Source: a virus. From it: a stretch of 64,000 nt of DNA. Under the pieces are notes generated by a model. That model was not told the origin of the DNA, ran no database searches, and saw only the letters and a program-made list of their open reading frames with translations. A program made the position numbers and the translations under genes. Numbering within the stretch: the first letter of the stretch is position 1; each line of letters starts with the position of its first letter. Positions 23,090 through 31,821 of this stretch are shown here, piece by piece. Where the stretch lies: positions 1 through 64,000 of the IMG/VR virus record IMGVR_UViG_3300023199_000204; one strand, given 5' to 3'.

Positions 23090-24421
23090 GTGAAAAAGAA
23101 ATATTTGAGCGAATATGATAAAATAAATTGTTGGGATTATGATAAAAACAAAAATTTAGATCCTAGTAAATTAACTTACGGGAGCCATAAGTTAGCGTGG
23201 TGGAAATGTAATAAATGTGACCAATCTTATAAAAAATCTATTAAAGAACAATTAAAACACAAATTATGTCCGTTTTGTTCTAATAAAAAAGTATATGAAG
23301 GCAATTGCCTTTTAAATTTATATCCAGAAATATCAAAAGAGTGGGATTATAATAAAAATGATTTAAAACCAAATAATGTAGTTTCTGGAAGTAATAGAAA
23401 AGTATGGTGGAAGTGTAGTAAATGTAATCAAGAGTGGGAAGCACCTATTTTTAAAAGAACTCTTTATAATTATGGATGCCCATACTGTTCAAATAGAAAA
23501 GTCTCTAAAAAAAATTGCTTATCTAGCACTAACCCAGAATTATTAAAAGAGTGGTGGTATGAAAAAAATATTATTAAGCCACATAATATAACAGCAGGCA
23601 GTGGAAAAAAAGTTTGGTGGAAGTGCTTAAATTGTAAAGAAAAATATAAAATAATTATACATAGAAAAGTAAGCGGAAGAGGTTGCCCATATTGCATAAA
23701 TATAAAAATTTCTAAAAAAAATTGTTTATCAGCAACACATCCCGAAATAGCAAGTGAATGGAATTATGATAAAAACCGTTTAACACCAGATGATGTAGTT
23801 TCAGGAAGCAACAAAAAAGTATGGTGGAAATGTAATAAGTGTAATCAAGAATGGAGCACTAAAATTCAACATAGGACATTATCTAACAGCAACTGTCCTT
23901 TTTGTAGCAACCAGAAAGTATATAATGGAAACTGTTTAGAGACTTTATATCCTGATGTAGCAAAAGAATGGAATTATAATAAAAATGATTTAACACCAAA
24001 AGATGTAGTTTATGGTAGCAATAAGAAAGTATGGTGGATATGTAAAAATAGCCACGAATGGAAAACTGATGTCTATAGTAGAACTATTAGCAAAACATTA
24101 TGTAAAAAATGTAGTAATAATGTTTCAAAGACATCTCAAAAATGGTTAAATAAAATGGAAGAAATATATGGAAAAATTGAAAGAGAATTTCCTATAAAAA
24201 CAAAAAAAAGAGTTTATAATGTTGATGGGTTTTCAAAAAAGCATAATATAATATTTTCTTACCACGGAAATTATTGGCACGGAAACCCAGAAATATATGA
24301 TTTAAATGAGTATAATAATGTAGCTAAAAAGACTTTTAGAGAGTTATATTTAGATACTTTAATTAGAGCACAATATTTAAAAGCTGAAGGGTATTGTGTT
24401 ATTGAAAAATGGGGTAAATAA
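23090..24421 (+). CDS. zinc-ribbon (DUF4379-type) Vsr-like endonuclease, active site altered
   Basis: 443 residues from a GTG that follows the upstream stop directly. Five zinc-ribbon repeats of the DUF4379 kind fill residues 1-345, each with KEWxYxKN, then GSxKKVWWKC, then CPxC. These would read DNA. The C-terminal 95 residues match the Vsr/EDxHD-like nuclease at 15838 (VDGF, YWHGNPEIYDLNE), but where that protein has YEFDGDFWHG this one reads FSYHGNYWHG. Acidic residues of the presumed active site are thus replaced by S, H and N, so cutting may be lost. Probably a decaying homing gene or a DNA-binding remnant. Confidence 0.8.
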   Translation: MKKKYLSEYDKINCWDYDKNKNLDPSKLTYGSHKLAWWKCNKCDQSYKKSIKEQLKHKLCPFCSNKKVYEGNCLLNLYPEISKEWDYNKNDLKPNNVVSGSNRKVWWKCSKCNQEWEAPIFKRTLYNYGCPYCSNRKVSKKNCLSSTNPELLKEWWYEKNIIKPHNITAGSGKKVWWKCLNCKEKYKIIIHRKVSGRGCPYCINIKISKKNCLSATHPEIASEWNYDKNRLTPDDVVSGSNKKVWWKCNKCNQEWSTKIQHRTLSNSNCPFCSNQKVYNGNCLETLYPDVAKEWNYNKNDLTPKDVVYGSNKKVWWICKNSHEWKTDVYSRTISKTLCKKCSNNVSKTSQKWLNKMEEIYGKIEREFPIKTKKRVYNVDGFSKKHNIIFSYHGNYWHGNPEIYDLNEYNNVAKKTFRELYLDTLIRAQYLKAEGYCVIEKWGK

Positions 24422-24451
24422 AGTTGCCTACTAAAAAGGAGAAAGAGAAAT

Positions 24452-24679
24452 ATGGAAAAGAAAAATGGTAAGGTCTGCTGGTTTAATGGTAATTATGGTT
24501 TTATAACGCCAGATGATGGAAGTCAAGATTTATTTTGTCATTGGTCTAACATTGTTGATGAACCAGGGAAGTTTAAAACTTTGACTGCTGGTCAAAAAGT
24601 TTCTTATGTTCTAGGAACAAATGATAAAGGCCCTCAGGCAGAAAATATTGAAGTTTTTGGTGAATCAGAACTGGAATAA
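24452..24679 (+). CDS. cold-shock-domain protein
   Basis: 75 residues, AAAGGAG upstream. Residues 5-70 follow the cold-shock domain: GKVCWFNGNYGFI (RNP1-like), DLFCHWSNI (RNP2-like, usually DVFVHFS), then LTAGQKVSYVLGTNDKGPQA and an ENIEV strand. Such proteins bind single-stranded RNA or DNA and melt mRNA structure. Here it may assist translation of late mRNA or bind single-stranded DNA. Finding it inside a structural cluster is unusual. It ends right at the next start codon (TAAATG). Confidence 0.9.
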   Translation: MEKKNGKVCWFNGNYGFITPDDGSQDLFCHWSNIVDEPGKFKTLTAGQKVSYVLGTNDKGPQAENIEVFGESELE

Positions 24680-25111
24680 ATGAAAAAACATTCATTTTTA
24701 TTAAGAAATGTAACTAAAAGAGATATAAACCTAGGAGACTTAAGATTTAAAATCCCAGCGATGGGAGTTAAAAATCTTCTTTCTCCTAAATCTCACATAA
24801 CTGTTGAAGATCTGGCGAATTCAATTTCTTCAGGCTCTTTATCAAAATATTTGGGAAAAAGTTTAATTCATATTAAAAATTTATCTCGCGTTTCTCCAAA
24901 ATATAAAACAGAGTCAAAGGTCACCACAAAGGGTCTTAAAAGGTTAAAAACATCTGTAAAAGAAAAAGCTGAAGACTTATCAAAAGAGCTTGAAGAAATG
25001 ACTTTAATGGATGATGAAGAATATTTGAGAGAACTTTCTATGGTAGATGATATTAGTAAAGGTTCAGCTCCTTTGGTGAGGAAACAAAATGAAAAAAAGA
25101 CCAAAGATTAA
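24680..25111 (+). CDS. conserved-looking phage protein of unknown role
   Basis: 143 residues. The N-terminus (LRNVTKRDINLGDLRFKIPAMG, then LSPKSHITVEDLANSISSGSLSKYL) resembles a small protein common among large phage structural clusters, with a beta strand pair and a short helix setting up a repeated surface. The C-terminal 60 residues are charged and helical (EDLSKELEEM). No enzyme motif. It overlaps the HNH gene downstream by 23 bases, an overlap long enough to suggest a stable old pairing. Confidence 0.55.
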   Translation: MKKHSFLLRNVTKRDINLGDLRFKIPAMGVKNLLSPKSHITVEDLANSISSGSLSKYLGKSLIHIKNLSRVSPKYKTESKVTTKGLKRLKTSVKEKAEDLSKELEEMTLMDDEEYLRELSMVDDISKGSAPLVRKQNEKKTKD

Positions 25112-25400
25112 ATGTGAAATCTGCGGAAATGATAATAAAAGAATACTTCATAGGCATCATATAATACCGCGTCACGATCCACGTTCTACAAATTCTGATA
25201 ATAATTTAGCAATTTTGTGCCCAAATTGTCACTCTTCTGTTCATACAGGAGAGCTAATAATTATCGGAGTTTATAAAACGACCTCTGGCACAGAAGTTTT
25301 ATGGTTTAAAGAAGGGGATGAGCCACCTCTTCCAAAAAAAAATTGGAGAGTTAAAGAAAATCCATTGGTAATAACTTTAAAAAAAAAGGGAGTGAATTAG
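25089..25400 (+). CDS. HNH nuclease-like protein
   Basis: 103 residues. Residues 8-55 carry an intact HNH core: CEICG, LHRHHIIPRHDP with the paired histidines, NNLAILCPNCHSSVH with the asparagine, the CxxC and the last histidine. The rest is a short beta tail (GTEVLWFKEGDE). There is no extra DNA-reading domain, unlike the homing enzymes nearby, and it overlaps its neighbour, so it may be a resident phage HNH protein rather than a recent invader. It may act in DNA processing or as a small nicking enzyme. Confidence 0.8.
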   Translation: MKKRPKIKCEICGNDNKRILHRHHIIPRHDPRSTNSDNNLAILCPNCHSSVHTGELIIIGVYKTTSGTEVLWFKEGDEPPLPKKNWRVKENPLVITLKKKGVN

Positions 25401-25401
25401 A

Positions 25402-25812
25402 ATGAATAATATATCTATAGCATTTTATTATAGTCCTCATCTTAGGGATTTTTGGGATCAATTAATTAGATCTTTCTCTATAAATAATGCTTATGAAATA
25501 GGCGCACCTCTTAATGTTGAAATGGGTGGATGGAGTAGAATAGATGATATTAAAGACTTGCCAACTGAAAATAGAATATTTTTTTCCCCTAAAACATCTA
25601 AGTATTTTCCTGGAACGATAGAATTGTCAAATTTTGTTCATTTAGAGTCTGGTTTATATATTTTTGGATCAGATGACCATCATAATAAGCCTATTGTTTG
25701 CGACAACGTTGTTTATATTGATATGCCAAAAGAAAACAAGCCAATGTGGTCTGCCCAGACAGCTGCGATAGTTCTTTATGATCAGTGGAGACGGAATGGC
25801 GATAGTAGATAA
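25402..25812 (+). CDS. SPOUT/SpoU-like domain protein, tentative
   Basis: 136 residues. The C-terminal half reads like the knotted end of SpoU/TrmH RNA methyltransferases: YIFGSDD (like FGSE), then DNVVYIDMP (like the IPM motif), then SAQTAAIVLYDQWR (like the SLN-AAAIVLYE helix). The N-terminal half does not clearly match, and the protein is shorter than typical enzymes (about 150-250 residues). It might bind SAM and methylate tRNA or rRNA, or be a remodelled relative. It overlaps the next gene by 17 bases. Confidence 0.4.
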   Translation: MNNISIAFYYSPHLRDFWDQLIRSFSINNAYEIGAPLNVEMGGWSRIDDIKDLPTENRIFFSPKTSKYFPGTIELSNFVHLESGLYIFGSDDHHNKPIVCDNVVYIDMPKENKPMWSAQTAAIVLYDQWRRNGDSR

Positions 25813-27391
25813 TAGAACCCTTATAACTGCAAATGATACTGCTACAAATATTGATAATTTAACAGGCGGTGCCGCTGGAAGCCAAAATACAGAAACTTTC
25901 ATTGAAGGCTCAGCCTCTGTATCTGATAAAATATCTAACACTGTAGATGGACTTTTATACGATTTCGGGTCCGCTCAGGATTTTAGTAGTCAGCATTTTT
26001 ATATTTGGTGGAACGTAGCTACTGCCGGTAAATTAGATACTCTTGCAAATGGCGGAGTTAGAATTAGGTTCTGTGGAGCAACTGTTACTGATTGGTTTGA
26101 AAAATATATAGAAGGGAGCGATACTTACTCGGGCGGATTTAGAATGACAGTTATTGATATTGAAACTGCTCGTTCTGATGCCGTAGGAGGAACATTGGGA
26201 GGAATAAATGGAACTACCCCTGCAACTACAGCCATTAGATATGTAGGAGTTGTTTTTGATGTGGCTGCAATGATTAGTGGTAATGTTGATAATTGTTTTA
26301 TTGATGCAATGTGGAGACTTCCAGCAAGTACTCCAGGAATGTTAGTTGAGGGGCAAAATACAGGCTCTGTTGACTGGACCTGGTCTGACATTGTTGATGC
26401 GGCAGATGAAGGAGATCCTAATAAAGCCTGGGGGACAGCATTTAATCGTGACGGCGTTATTTTTATTAACACTCCAATTCGTTTTGGGGATACAGATGGC
26501 GTAACTCATGGTTTTTCTGATACAGATGCCATCGTAGGGTGGGAAAATCAGCTAGTTGATGCAAATTTTTATGGGTTAGAGGTTATTGGTGGAACAGGCA
26601 CTCAAAGTTTCCAATTAGGCACAAAAACAGGAACTGGTGACGACGCCGTAGGAACGCAGGGCGGGGTTATTTTATCATCTTCTTCTGGACCAAGATGGTA
26701 TTTTGATGCAGATGATTCTAATATTGATTCATGTAATATATATGGAACTTCATTTTTTCATGGAGATGATTTTCAACTAGATAATTCTAACAATGAAATA
26801 ATTAGTTGTGTTTTTTCAGATTGTTCCTCAGCAAGAGTTGATAATTCATTAATATTAAAATGTCGTATATTAGATTCAAATACTGCTGACGGAGTTGCTT
26901 TTATGACGACTGACGATCTCACAGATATTCGCAGATGTGAATTTATTTTCAGTGATGGGCATGCTATTGAATTAACAACTCCTAGGGTAGCTACTCAAAC
27001 ATCAAAAGGAAACTCTTTTACTGGCTTTGGTTCAACAGGAACCAATGATGCTGCTATATATAATAATACTGCTGGAGCAGTAACTATTCAGGTTACTGAT
27101 GGAGGGGATACTCCAACTTATAGAAACGGAACAAGTGCTTCTACAACAGTTGAAAATGCAGTTGATATTACAATAACAGTTGTTAAGGAGCCTTTAACTG
27201 TAGATAGACCCATTCTGTCAGATGCTGATAGAATATTACCAACACTTTCTATATCAGAACAAGGAGATATTCCTGTAATTTCAGCCACTTCTAGTGAGCA
27301 AAAGCCAACCATTAGCTCAACAAATCCAACCGGGAAACCAAAAATTTCCAAAACGTCCAACCTTAAACCAAAAATATCAAAAATTGAATAA
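25796..27391 (+). CDS. beta-helix structural protein (spike or fibre-like)
   Basis: 531 residues from the ATG at 25796, supported by GGAG about 8 bases before it; an in-frame ATG at 25778 lies inside the upstream gene without a site. The N-terminal 150 residues are beta-rich (DFGSAQDFSSQHFYIWW). Residues 200-420 show short repeated strands with N and D turns (ANFYGLEVIGG, DSCNIYGTSFFHG, NEIISCVFSDCSSA), typical of a right-handed beta-helix. The C-terminus is a P/K/S/T tail (KPKISKTSNLKPKISKIE). It is probably a virion appendage. Confidence 0.65.
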   Translation: MAIVDNRTLITANDTATNIDNLTGGAAGSQNTETFIEGSASVSDKISNTVDGLLYDFGSAQDFSSQHFYIWWNVATAGKLDTLANGGVRIRFCGATVTDWFEKYIEGSDTYSGGFRMTVIDIETARSDAVGGTLGGINGTTPATTAIRYVGVVFDVAAMISGNVDNCFIDAMWRLPASTPGMLVEGQNTGSVDWTWSDIVDAADEGDPNKAWGTAFNRDGVIFINTPIRFGDTDGVTHGFSDTDAIVGWENQLVDANFYGLEVIGGTGTQSFQLGTKTGTGDDAVGTQGGVILSSSSGPRWYFDADDSNIDSCNIYGTSFFHGDDFQLDNSNNEIISCVFSDCSSARVDNSLILKCRILDSNTADGVAFMTTDDLTDIRRCEFIFSDGHAIELTTPRVATQTSKGNSFTGFGSTGTNDAAIYNNTAGAVTIQVTDGGDTPTYRNGTSASTTVENAVDITITVVKEPLTVDRPILSDADRILPTLSISEQGDIPVISATSSEQKPTISSTNPTGKPKISKTSNLKPKISKIE

Positions 27392-27461
27392 AATTCAATA
27401 ATTATATTATTTTATATCAATAACTACTAAATTTTCACTATTAATAAAGAGGCACTAGTTT

Positions 27462-28164
27462 ATGATTAAGGACTATAAAGACATAATTGACTTAGCTGAA
27501 AACTTAGACAGTGAAGTTAAATATTCTCCTAGATATGGAGGGAGATTGTCTTTAACAATGAAGGGAAAGCACATTCCCACTTCTATAACGGAGTTTGAAT
27601 TCAACTTTATAAGAAACATAGTAAAAACTTATAAACTAAAATGTGGGTATGAATGTGCTACCGCATTTGGCATTTCGATGTTAGCCCCTGCTCTTGAAAT
27701 GAAAGAATATAATGGAAAAATAATAATAATTGATTGTTATTTGGAAGAAAAAGACGGTGAATTTTTTCCACAATAAAGATGTAAATACTGATTCTTGGGG
27801 ATATAAGTCAGCAAAGTTTTTACGAGATGCTGTTGGTCTTGATAACACTTGTTTTTTTAAAATTGGTTGGAGCCCAGATGATGTTTTAGAAAAATTATTG
27901 GAAAATTTAGATTTTCCAAATGAAAAACTAGATTATGTTTTTATAGACGCAGAGCATAAAACGGAGTGCGCAATAAAAGATATTAACGCTATCAAGTCGT
28001 ATCTAGCGGAAAAGTTTATAATATTTTTACACGATGTCCATTGCCTTGGTGGCATTAACGAGTACTTAATGAAAGAATTCGGAATGAAATATACGAAAGC
28101 CGAGGGGTGTGAATACCCTAGTGGGAAAGGATATAATTTAGCATATATTATAAATTTATTCTAG
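27462..28164 (+). pseudogene. SAM-dependent methyltransferase broken by one frameshift
   Basis: Two frames, 27462-27776 and a second to 28164, together encode a class I methyltransferase of the Methyltransf_24 type: CGYECATAFGISMLAPALE (SAM loop), IIIIDC, and later LDYVFIDAEHKTECAIKDI, then FIIFLHDVH. The first frame ends soon after TTTTTT near 27761-27766. Removing one T joins both as GEFFHNKDVNTDSWG. No strong ribosome binding site precedes it, and it has no link to its structural neighbours. It is probably accessory cargo, now inactive unless frameshifting occurs. The substrate is unknown; sugar or small-molecule O-methylation is common in this family. Confidence 0.7.
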
Positions 28165-28172
28165 GAGATTAA

Positions 28173-29324
28173 ATGTCAACACTTAAACTAACAATTACTG
28201 TATCAGATATAAGTGATGTAATTTCTTTATATGATAAGATACAAATTCAAAGGTCTGAATCGGGCCCACCATATTCAGATGCTGTTGATATAACATCTTC
28301 TGCTTCTACTTCCGCAACTCTTTCCAGTGAGTTAAATGGCCCATATAATATAAACGGGCAAACTTTATCTTTTAAAATAAATGGAGGCAACACTCAAACT
28401 TTAACCTTTACTTCATCAAACCCTGTTTCATCTACAGCGGCTGCTTCTGAATTTACGACATTTGCCTCTGGAGCCACAGCTTCTGGAGCACTTGGAAACT
28501 TTATTATGACAACTGCTTTGACTGGAACTGGTTCTTCTATAGAAGTAATAGGAGGAACTGCTTTAACTGAATTAGGATTTGATGCCGGAGATAAAGATAC
28601 GGGTGAAAACTCTGAAATAACTTTAGTTGCGAACACTTCAACTTATGAGTTCACTGACAGCAGTGGAAGTGAAAATTACTATTATAGAACAAGATACTAC
28701 AACTCTTCAACAGATGCTGTTAGCTGTTATTCTGATTGGATTCAAGGTGCTGACATAAGTGCTGATTTAGAAATTGGTGACGCTCCAATATACGCCTGGA
28801 CTCAAGATGAAATATGTGGAATTAATATATTGCTGAAACAGTTAAAAGCCAGACTAAAAAGTGATGGATTGGCAGAAACTATTGATGAGTATGGAAACAT
28901 AGAATTATCAAATTGTCCAATATTTACAGATGATGAATTAGTATGTTTCTTACAAAACAGTTTAAGTGAGTTTAATCAAACGCCACATTTTACTAGTTTT
29001 ACGTTTGCGGACCAGGTTATTTATGACAGATATGCTCATATTATTGTAGAAGGTGCTTTTATATTAGCAACAGGGGCACAAATGTTAATTGAAGCGGGAA
29101 GAGAGTTTACAATTACAGATAATGGAATTACTATGAATCCGCCACCATTATCTAATGTTCTAAATAATCAACTTGGACATTTTGTTACAAGGCACACACA
29201 AGCTTTAGAAAAGATTAAATGGAGTATTAAACCAAAACCAACGGGATTTGGAAGCTTCAGGGTACTTGCTTCAAATCCAAATTATCTTCGTCTACGGCAC
29301 CTAAGGCAAAGGAGAATTATATAG
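28173..29324 (+). CDS. virion structural protein with Ig/FN3-like N-terminus
   Basis: 383 residues, AGGAG upstream. The N-terminal 200 residues are beta-rich (LKLTITVSDISDV, then SGSENYYYRTRYYNSST), resembling FN3-type domains. The C-terminal 170 residues are helical (INILLKQLKARLKS, then FTDDELVCFLQNSLSEFNQTP, then MLIEAGREF) and end with a basic segment, LRLRHLRQRRII. This mixture fits a neck or baseplate-proximal structural protein. Its stop TAG overlaps the GTG of the endonuclease that follows by one base. Confidence 0.55.
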   Translation: MSTLKLTITVSDISDVISLYDKIQIQRSESGPPYSDAVDITSSASTSATLSSELNGPYNINGQTLSFKINGGNTQTLTFTSSNPVSSTAAASEFTTFASGATASGALGNFIMTTALTGTGSSIEVIGGTALTELGFDAGDKDTGENSEITLVANTSTYEFTDSSGSENYYYRTRYYNSSTDAVSCYSDWIQGADISADLEIGDAPIYAWTQDEICGINILLKQLKARLKSDGLAETIDEYGNIELSNCPIFTDDELVCFLQNSLSEFNQTPHFTSFTFADQVIYDRYAHIIVEGAFILATGAQMLIEAGREFTITDNGITMNPPPLSNVLNNQLGHFVTRHTQALEKIKWSIKPKPTGFGSFRVLASNPNYLRLRHLRQRRII

Positions 29325-30439
29325 TGAAAGAAGAGTGTCCAGTTTGCGGTAGAAAAAGTAAAACAAAAACAGGTGTAAGTAGTCATTTATTCAAATGTAA
29401 AGATGAAAAACATATAAATTATATAGAAAATATGAATAAAACTATAATAAATAATTTTTCTATAATGAAATCTCCATATGAATTAGATGTATATTGTTCT
29501 CCATATTATATTAGGAAGATATGGGATACAATTCCAGAAAATAAAGATAGAAAAAAATTAGCTAACTCTACATCTTTAAAAAAGCAGTGGAAAAAAGGAA
29601 CAAGGACTGTTCCAAAGGGATTAACTAATAAAAATTATAAATATAGTTTAAATCACAAACATACTATTAGTGAAACAGCCAAAAATACTATAATAGAATT
29701 ATTTAATTCCAATCTTACATCAAAAGAAATTTCTATTAAAGCCAGTTGTGATGTTAAAACTGTTATTCCTGTTTTTAGAAGATATTTTAGTGACGAAGAG
29801 GTAGATGAACGAATTAAGAGAATTTTAAAATTAGCAAGCATTAAATCTGGAGTGTCAAATAGTTTAAAGGTAAAGTTCCCTGAAAAATACAAAAATATTG
29901 TAAAAGAATTTAATGATACTAATGGGTTAAAAACAATAGCAGAAAAATATAAAACGGGAACAGGGGCAGTTAAGAAGATATGGATAGAAAAATTTGGAAA
30001 AAAGGCATATGAAGGCCGTCTTGCTATGATGTTAAAATTACAAAAAGAGAGGGCAGGGAAATCTCTTAAAAAGGCAAAATTCTTAGGTTCTAAAAATGAA
30101 AGACTATGTTATAGTCTTTTAAAAGAGAGTATAGAGTATAATGTAAAACATCACGATTATAGTGTAGTTCCCAGATTAGAAATAGATATAACAATTCCTG
30201 ATCTTAAAATCGCCATTTGTTGGGATGGAATAGGGCATAGGAAACCGGTTTTTGGGAAAAAGCCTTATAATAAAGTAGTTAAAAATGATAAAATAAGAAA
30301 ATTAATACTTGATAGAAAAAAATGGACACATATTTCTGTTGTTGATAATGGAAGTCATAACAAGGAATTTGTTAAAGAAAAAGTCAAAGATATTATAAAA
30401 ATTATAAATGATGGAAATCAACAGTATATTGAAATATAG
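29324..30439 (+). CDS. EDxHD/Vsr-like homing endonuclease with CCHC finger
   Basis: 371 residues from a GTG fused to the upstream TAG; AAGGAG inside the upstream gene serves it. Residues 5-25 form a CCHC zinc finger (CPVC, then H and C). Two helix-turn-helix-like units follow (about 125-155 and 200-230, with LKTIAEKYKTGTGAVKKIW). The C-terminal domain (about 245-350) has YNVKHHDYSVV, LEIDITIPDLKIAICWDGIGHR and THISVVD, a compact restriction-like core close to EDxHD enzymes such as I-Bth0305I. The acidic residues E-D and D-G are intact. The broken gene at 30784 is its close relative. Confidence 0.78.
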   Translation: MKEECPVCGRKSKTKTGVSSHLFKCKDEKHINYIENMNKTIINNFSIMKSPYELDVYCSPYYIRKIWDTIPENKDRKKLANSTSLKKQWKKGTRTVPKGLTNKNYKYSLNHKHTISETAKNTIIELFNSNLTSKEISIKASCDVKTVIPVFRRYFSDEEVDERIKRILKLASIKSGVSNSLKVKFPEKYKNIVKEFNDTNGLKTIAEKYKTGTGAVKKIWIEKFGKKAYEGRLAMMLKLQKERAGKSLKKAKFLGSKNERLCYSLLKESIEYNVKHHDYSVVPRLEIDITIPDLKIAICWDGIGHRKPVFGKKPYNKVVKNDKIRKLILDRKKWTHISVVDNGSHNKEFVKEKVKDIIKIINDGNQQYIEI

Positions 30440-30459
30440 CATCAGTTATAGAACTCTGG

Positions 30460-30549
30460 GTGCTGTGTATAATATTTTCCTTTGCTGCTGTTATTAGTTA
30501 CTTAACAGGACGGAGGAAATTTTCAAGAAAGGAGATAGAATGGTTTTAA
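30460..30549 (+). CDS. small single-TM protein, start uncertain
   Basis: A short frame with one strong membrane segment (LCIIFSFAAVISYL) followed by a positively charged tail (TGRRKFSRKEIEWF), so N-out, C-in is likely. It overlaps the next gene by 10 bases in the way real phage gene pairs do. The start is unclear: GTG at 30460 would cut the membrane segment short. The coherent frame extends to an ATA at 30436 right after the endonuclease stop, suggesting that insertion of the endonuclease removed the original start. Possible roles are a lysis or membrane-anchored accessory protein. Confidence 0.4.
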   Translation: MLCIIFSFAAVISYLTGRRKFSRKEIEWF

Positions 30550-30794
30550 AGAAAAATATAGCATATATAGGAATTAAAGAACCTGCGACAGTCGAAGAAG
30601 TTAATGTTGAAATTTGCGGGCTTAAAACAGTAATAATGACCGCACAGGAAATGATTGCCAGGCTTGAGCAGGCAGTTGCTCTGATGGAAATGGACAAAAA
30701 GAAAAAACAAGCTGAAGAGCAGGAGCCAGAAAATGAATTACAAAGCGAAGGCAAATTAGAGGAGATGCGTTCAGAAACTAAAGATGGTTCCTAA
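30540..30794 (+). CDS. small helical protein upstream of the zincin
   Basis: 84 residues, AAAGGAG upstream. A short beta start (NIAYIGIKEPATVEEVNVE) is followed by a helix rich in methionine, lysine and glutamate (MIARLEQAVALMEMDKKKKQ) and an acidic/basic tail. The last 62 bases of the frame also hold a diverged copy of the start of the zincin gene now at 31738, in another frame. The current C-terminus was therefore shaped by, or overlaps, the original zincin start. Function is unknown. Confidence 0.6.
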   Translation: MVLKKNIAYIGIKEPATVEEVNVEICGLKTVIMTAQEMIARLEQAVALMEMDKKKKQAEEQEPENELQSEGKLEEMRSETKDGS

Positions 30795-30816
30795 AAAAGA
30801 GAAAGAGTTTATAGAA
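30733..30816 (+). repeat. left copy of an 84-base direct repeat (relic zincin start)
   Basis: Aligned without gaps to 31738-31821, 65 of 84 positions match. In the zincin frame this copy reads MNYKAKAN, a TAG stop, RR, two residues, then QKLKM and KKEKEFIE. The right copy reads MNYQVKAK, Q, RR, two residues, then QKLKM and KKEKEFIE. Twenty of 28 residues agree, and many changes are synonymous. This copy overlaps the end of the upstream gene and the start of the broken endonuclease. Confidence 0.88.
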
Positions 30817-31754
30817 TTGTTTTATAGTAATATGTCTTTAAAAGATATGGAAAACACATATGGAGTTGACCAAAGGAAAATTAGAGGAATTTGGAGACAA
30901 AAATTCGGAAACGAGATGGTTAAAAATCGTGGCAAAAGTATAACTTCTAATAAAGTTAAGAATAGTAAAGAATTAAATAATGATATTATAAATAATATAT
31001 ACTTCCTTTCCGAAAAGCATAGTACAAAAGAGGTTGCTAAAAAACTTAATATATCCAAAAGTGTTGTTAATAAATATTTATCTAAAAATAAAAAAGTATT
31101 ATATAAAATTAAAGAGAGAAATATAGAGAACTCTCGTGTTAGAATGAAAGAGCTGAGGAAAAACAGTGTTAAACAACCTAAAACGCTAAGTGAAGGGAAA
31201 ATTGAATCCATAATTAAAGAGTTTAGTTCAAATTTACTGCTTATTGATATATCAAGAAAAAAATAATGTTTGTGTGAGCACAGTTTGTAATATATTTATT
31301 AATAAATATGGAAAAGATGCTCATATGGCGAGGGTAAAAAGATTAAAAGATATAAGAATTAAAAGAATTTTTAAGGCATTGGAGAAGGCAGGAAAGCTTG
31401 GTTCTAAACCAGAAAGAGAGTTTTATAAAAAAATAAATAGTAAACTTAATATTAATGTAAAACATCACGATTATGATTTAATACCTCCTTTTGAAATAGA
31501 TATTACAATTCCAAAATATAAAATTGCTATATTTTGGGATGGAATAGGACACTATAAACCTATTTTTGGTGAAAATATATTTAAGCAAGTTGTATATAGA
31601 GATAAATTTAAAAGAAAAAAAACTTAAAACATTGGGGTGGGGATACTTTTAAGTAAAAGATTTAAATAATAAAGTTAAAGAAGCATTTTTAAACAAACAA
31701 TTTAATAATTTACTTAAAAAATTTCCTATATTAAAAAATGAACTATCAGGTTAA
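30784..31754 (+). pseudogene. broken EDxHD-like homing endonuclease inserted in the zincin gene
   Basis: Starts MVPKKEKEFIE, borrowed from the target gene, then helix-turn-helix units (SLKDMENTYGVDQRKIRGIW and STKEVAKKLNISKSVVNKYL). The first frame stops at 31266 after seven A bases; removing one A continues as SRKNNVCVSTVCNIF in the next frame. That frame has LNINVKHHDYDLIPPFEIDI and IAIFWDGIGHYKPIF, matching the intact enzyme at 29324, and stops after eight A bases at 31627. A third frame continues with an internal TAA and ends LKNELSG at 31754, overlapping the zincin start. Two one-base gains and a stop make it inactive. Confidence 0.78.
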
Positions 31755-31821
31755 AGCAAAGCAAAGGCGATTAATTCAAAAACTAAAGATGGCTCTAAAA
31801 AAAGAAAAAGAGTTTATAGAA
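31738..31821 (+). repeat. right copy of the 84-base direct repeat (functional zincin start)
   Basis: Open copy of the repeat described at 30733-30816. It provides the first 28 codons of the zincin gene, without the stop codon present in the left copy. Its first bases also encode the last residues of the broken endonuclease (NELSG), so the endonuclease gene and the rebuilt target start overlap by 17 bases. Confidence 0.88.
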
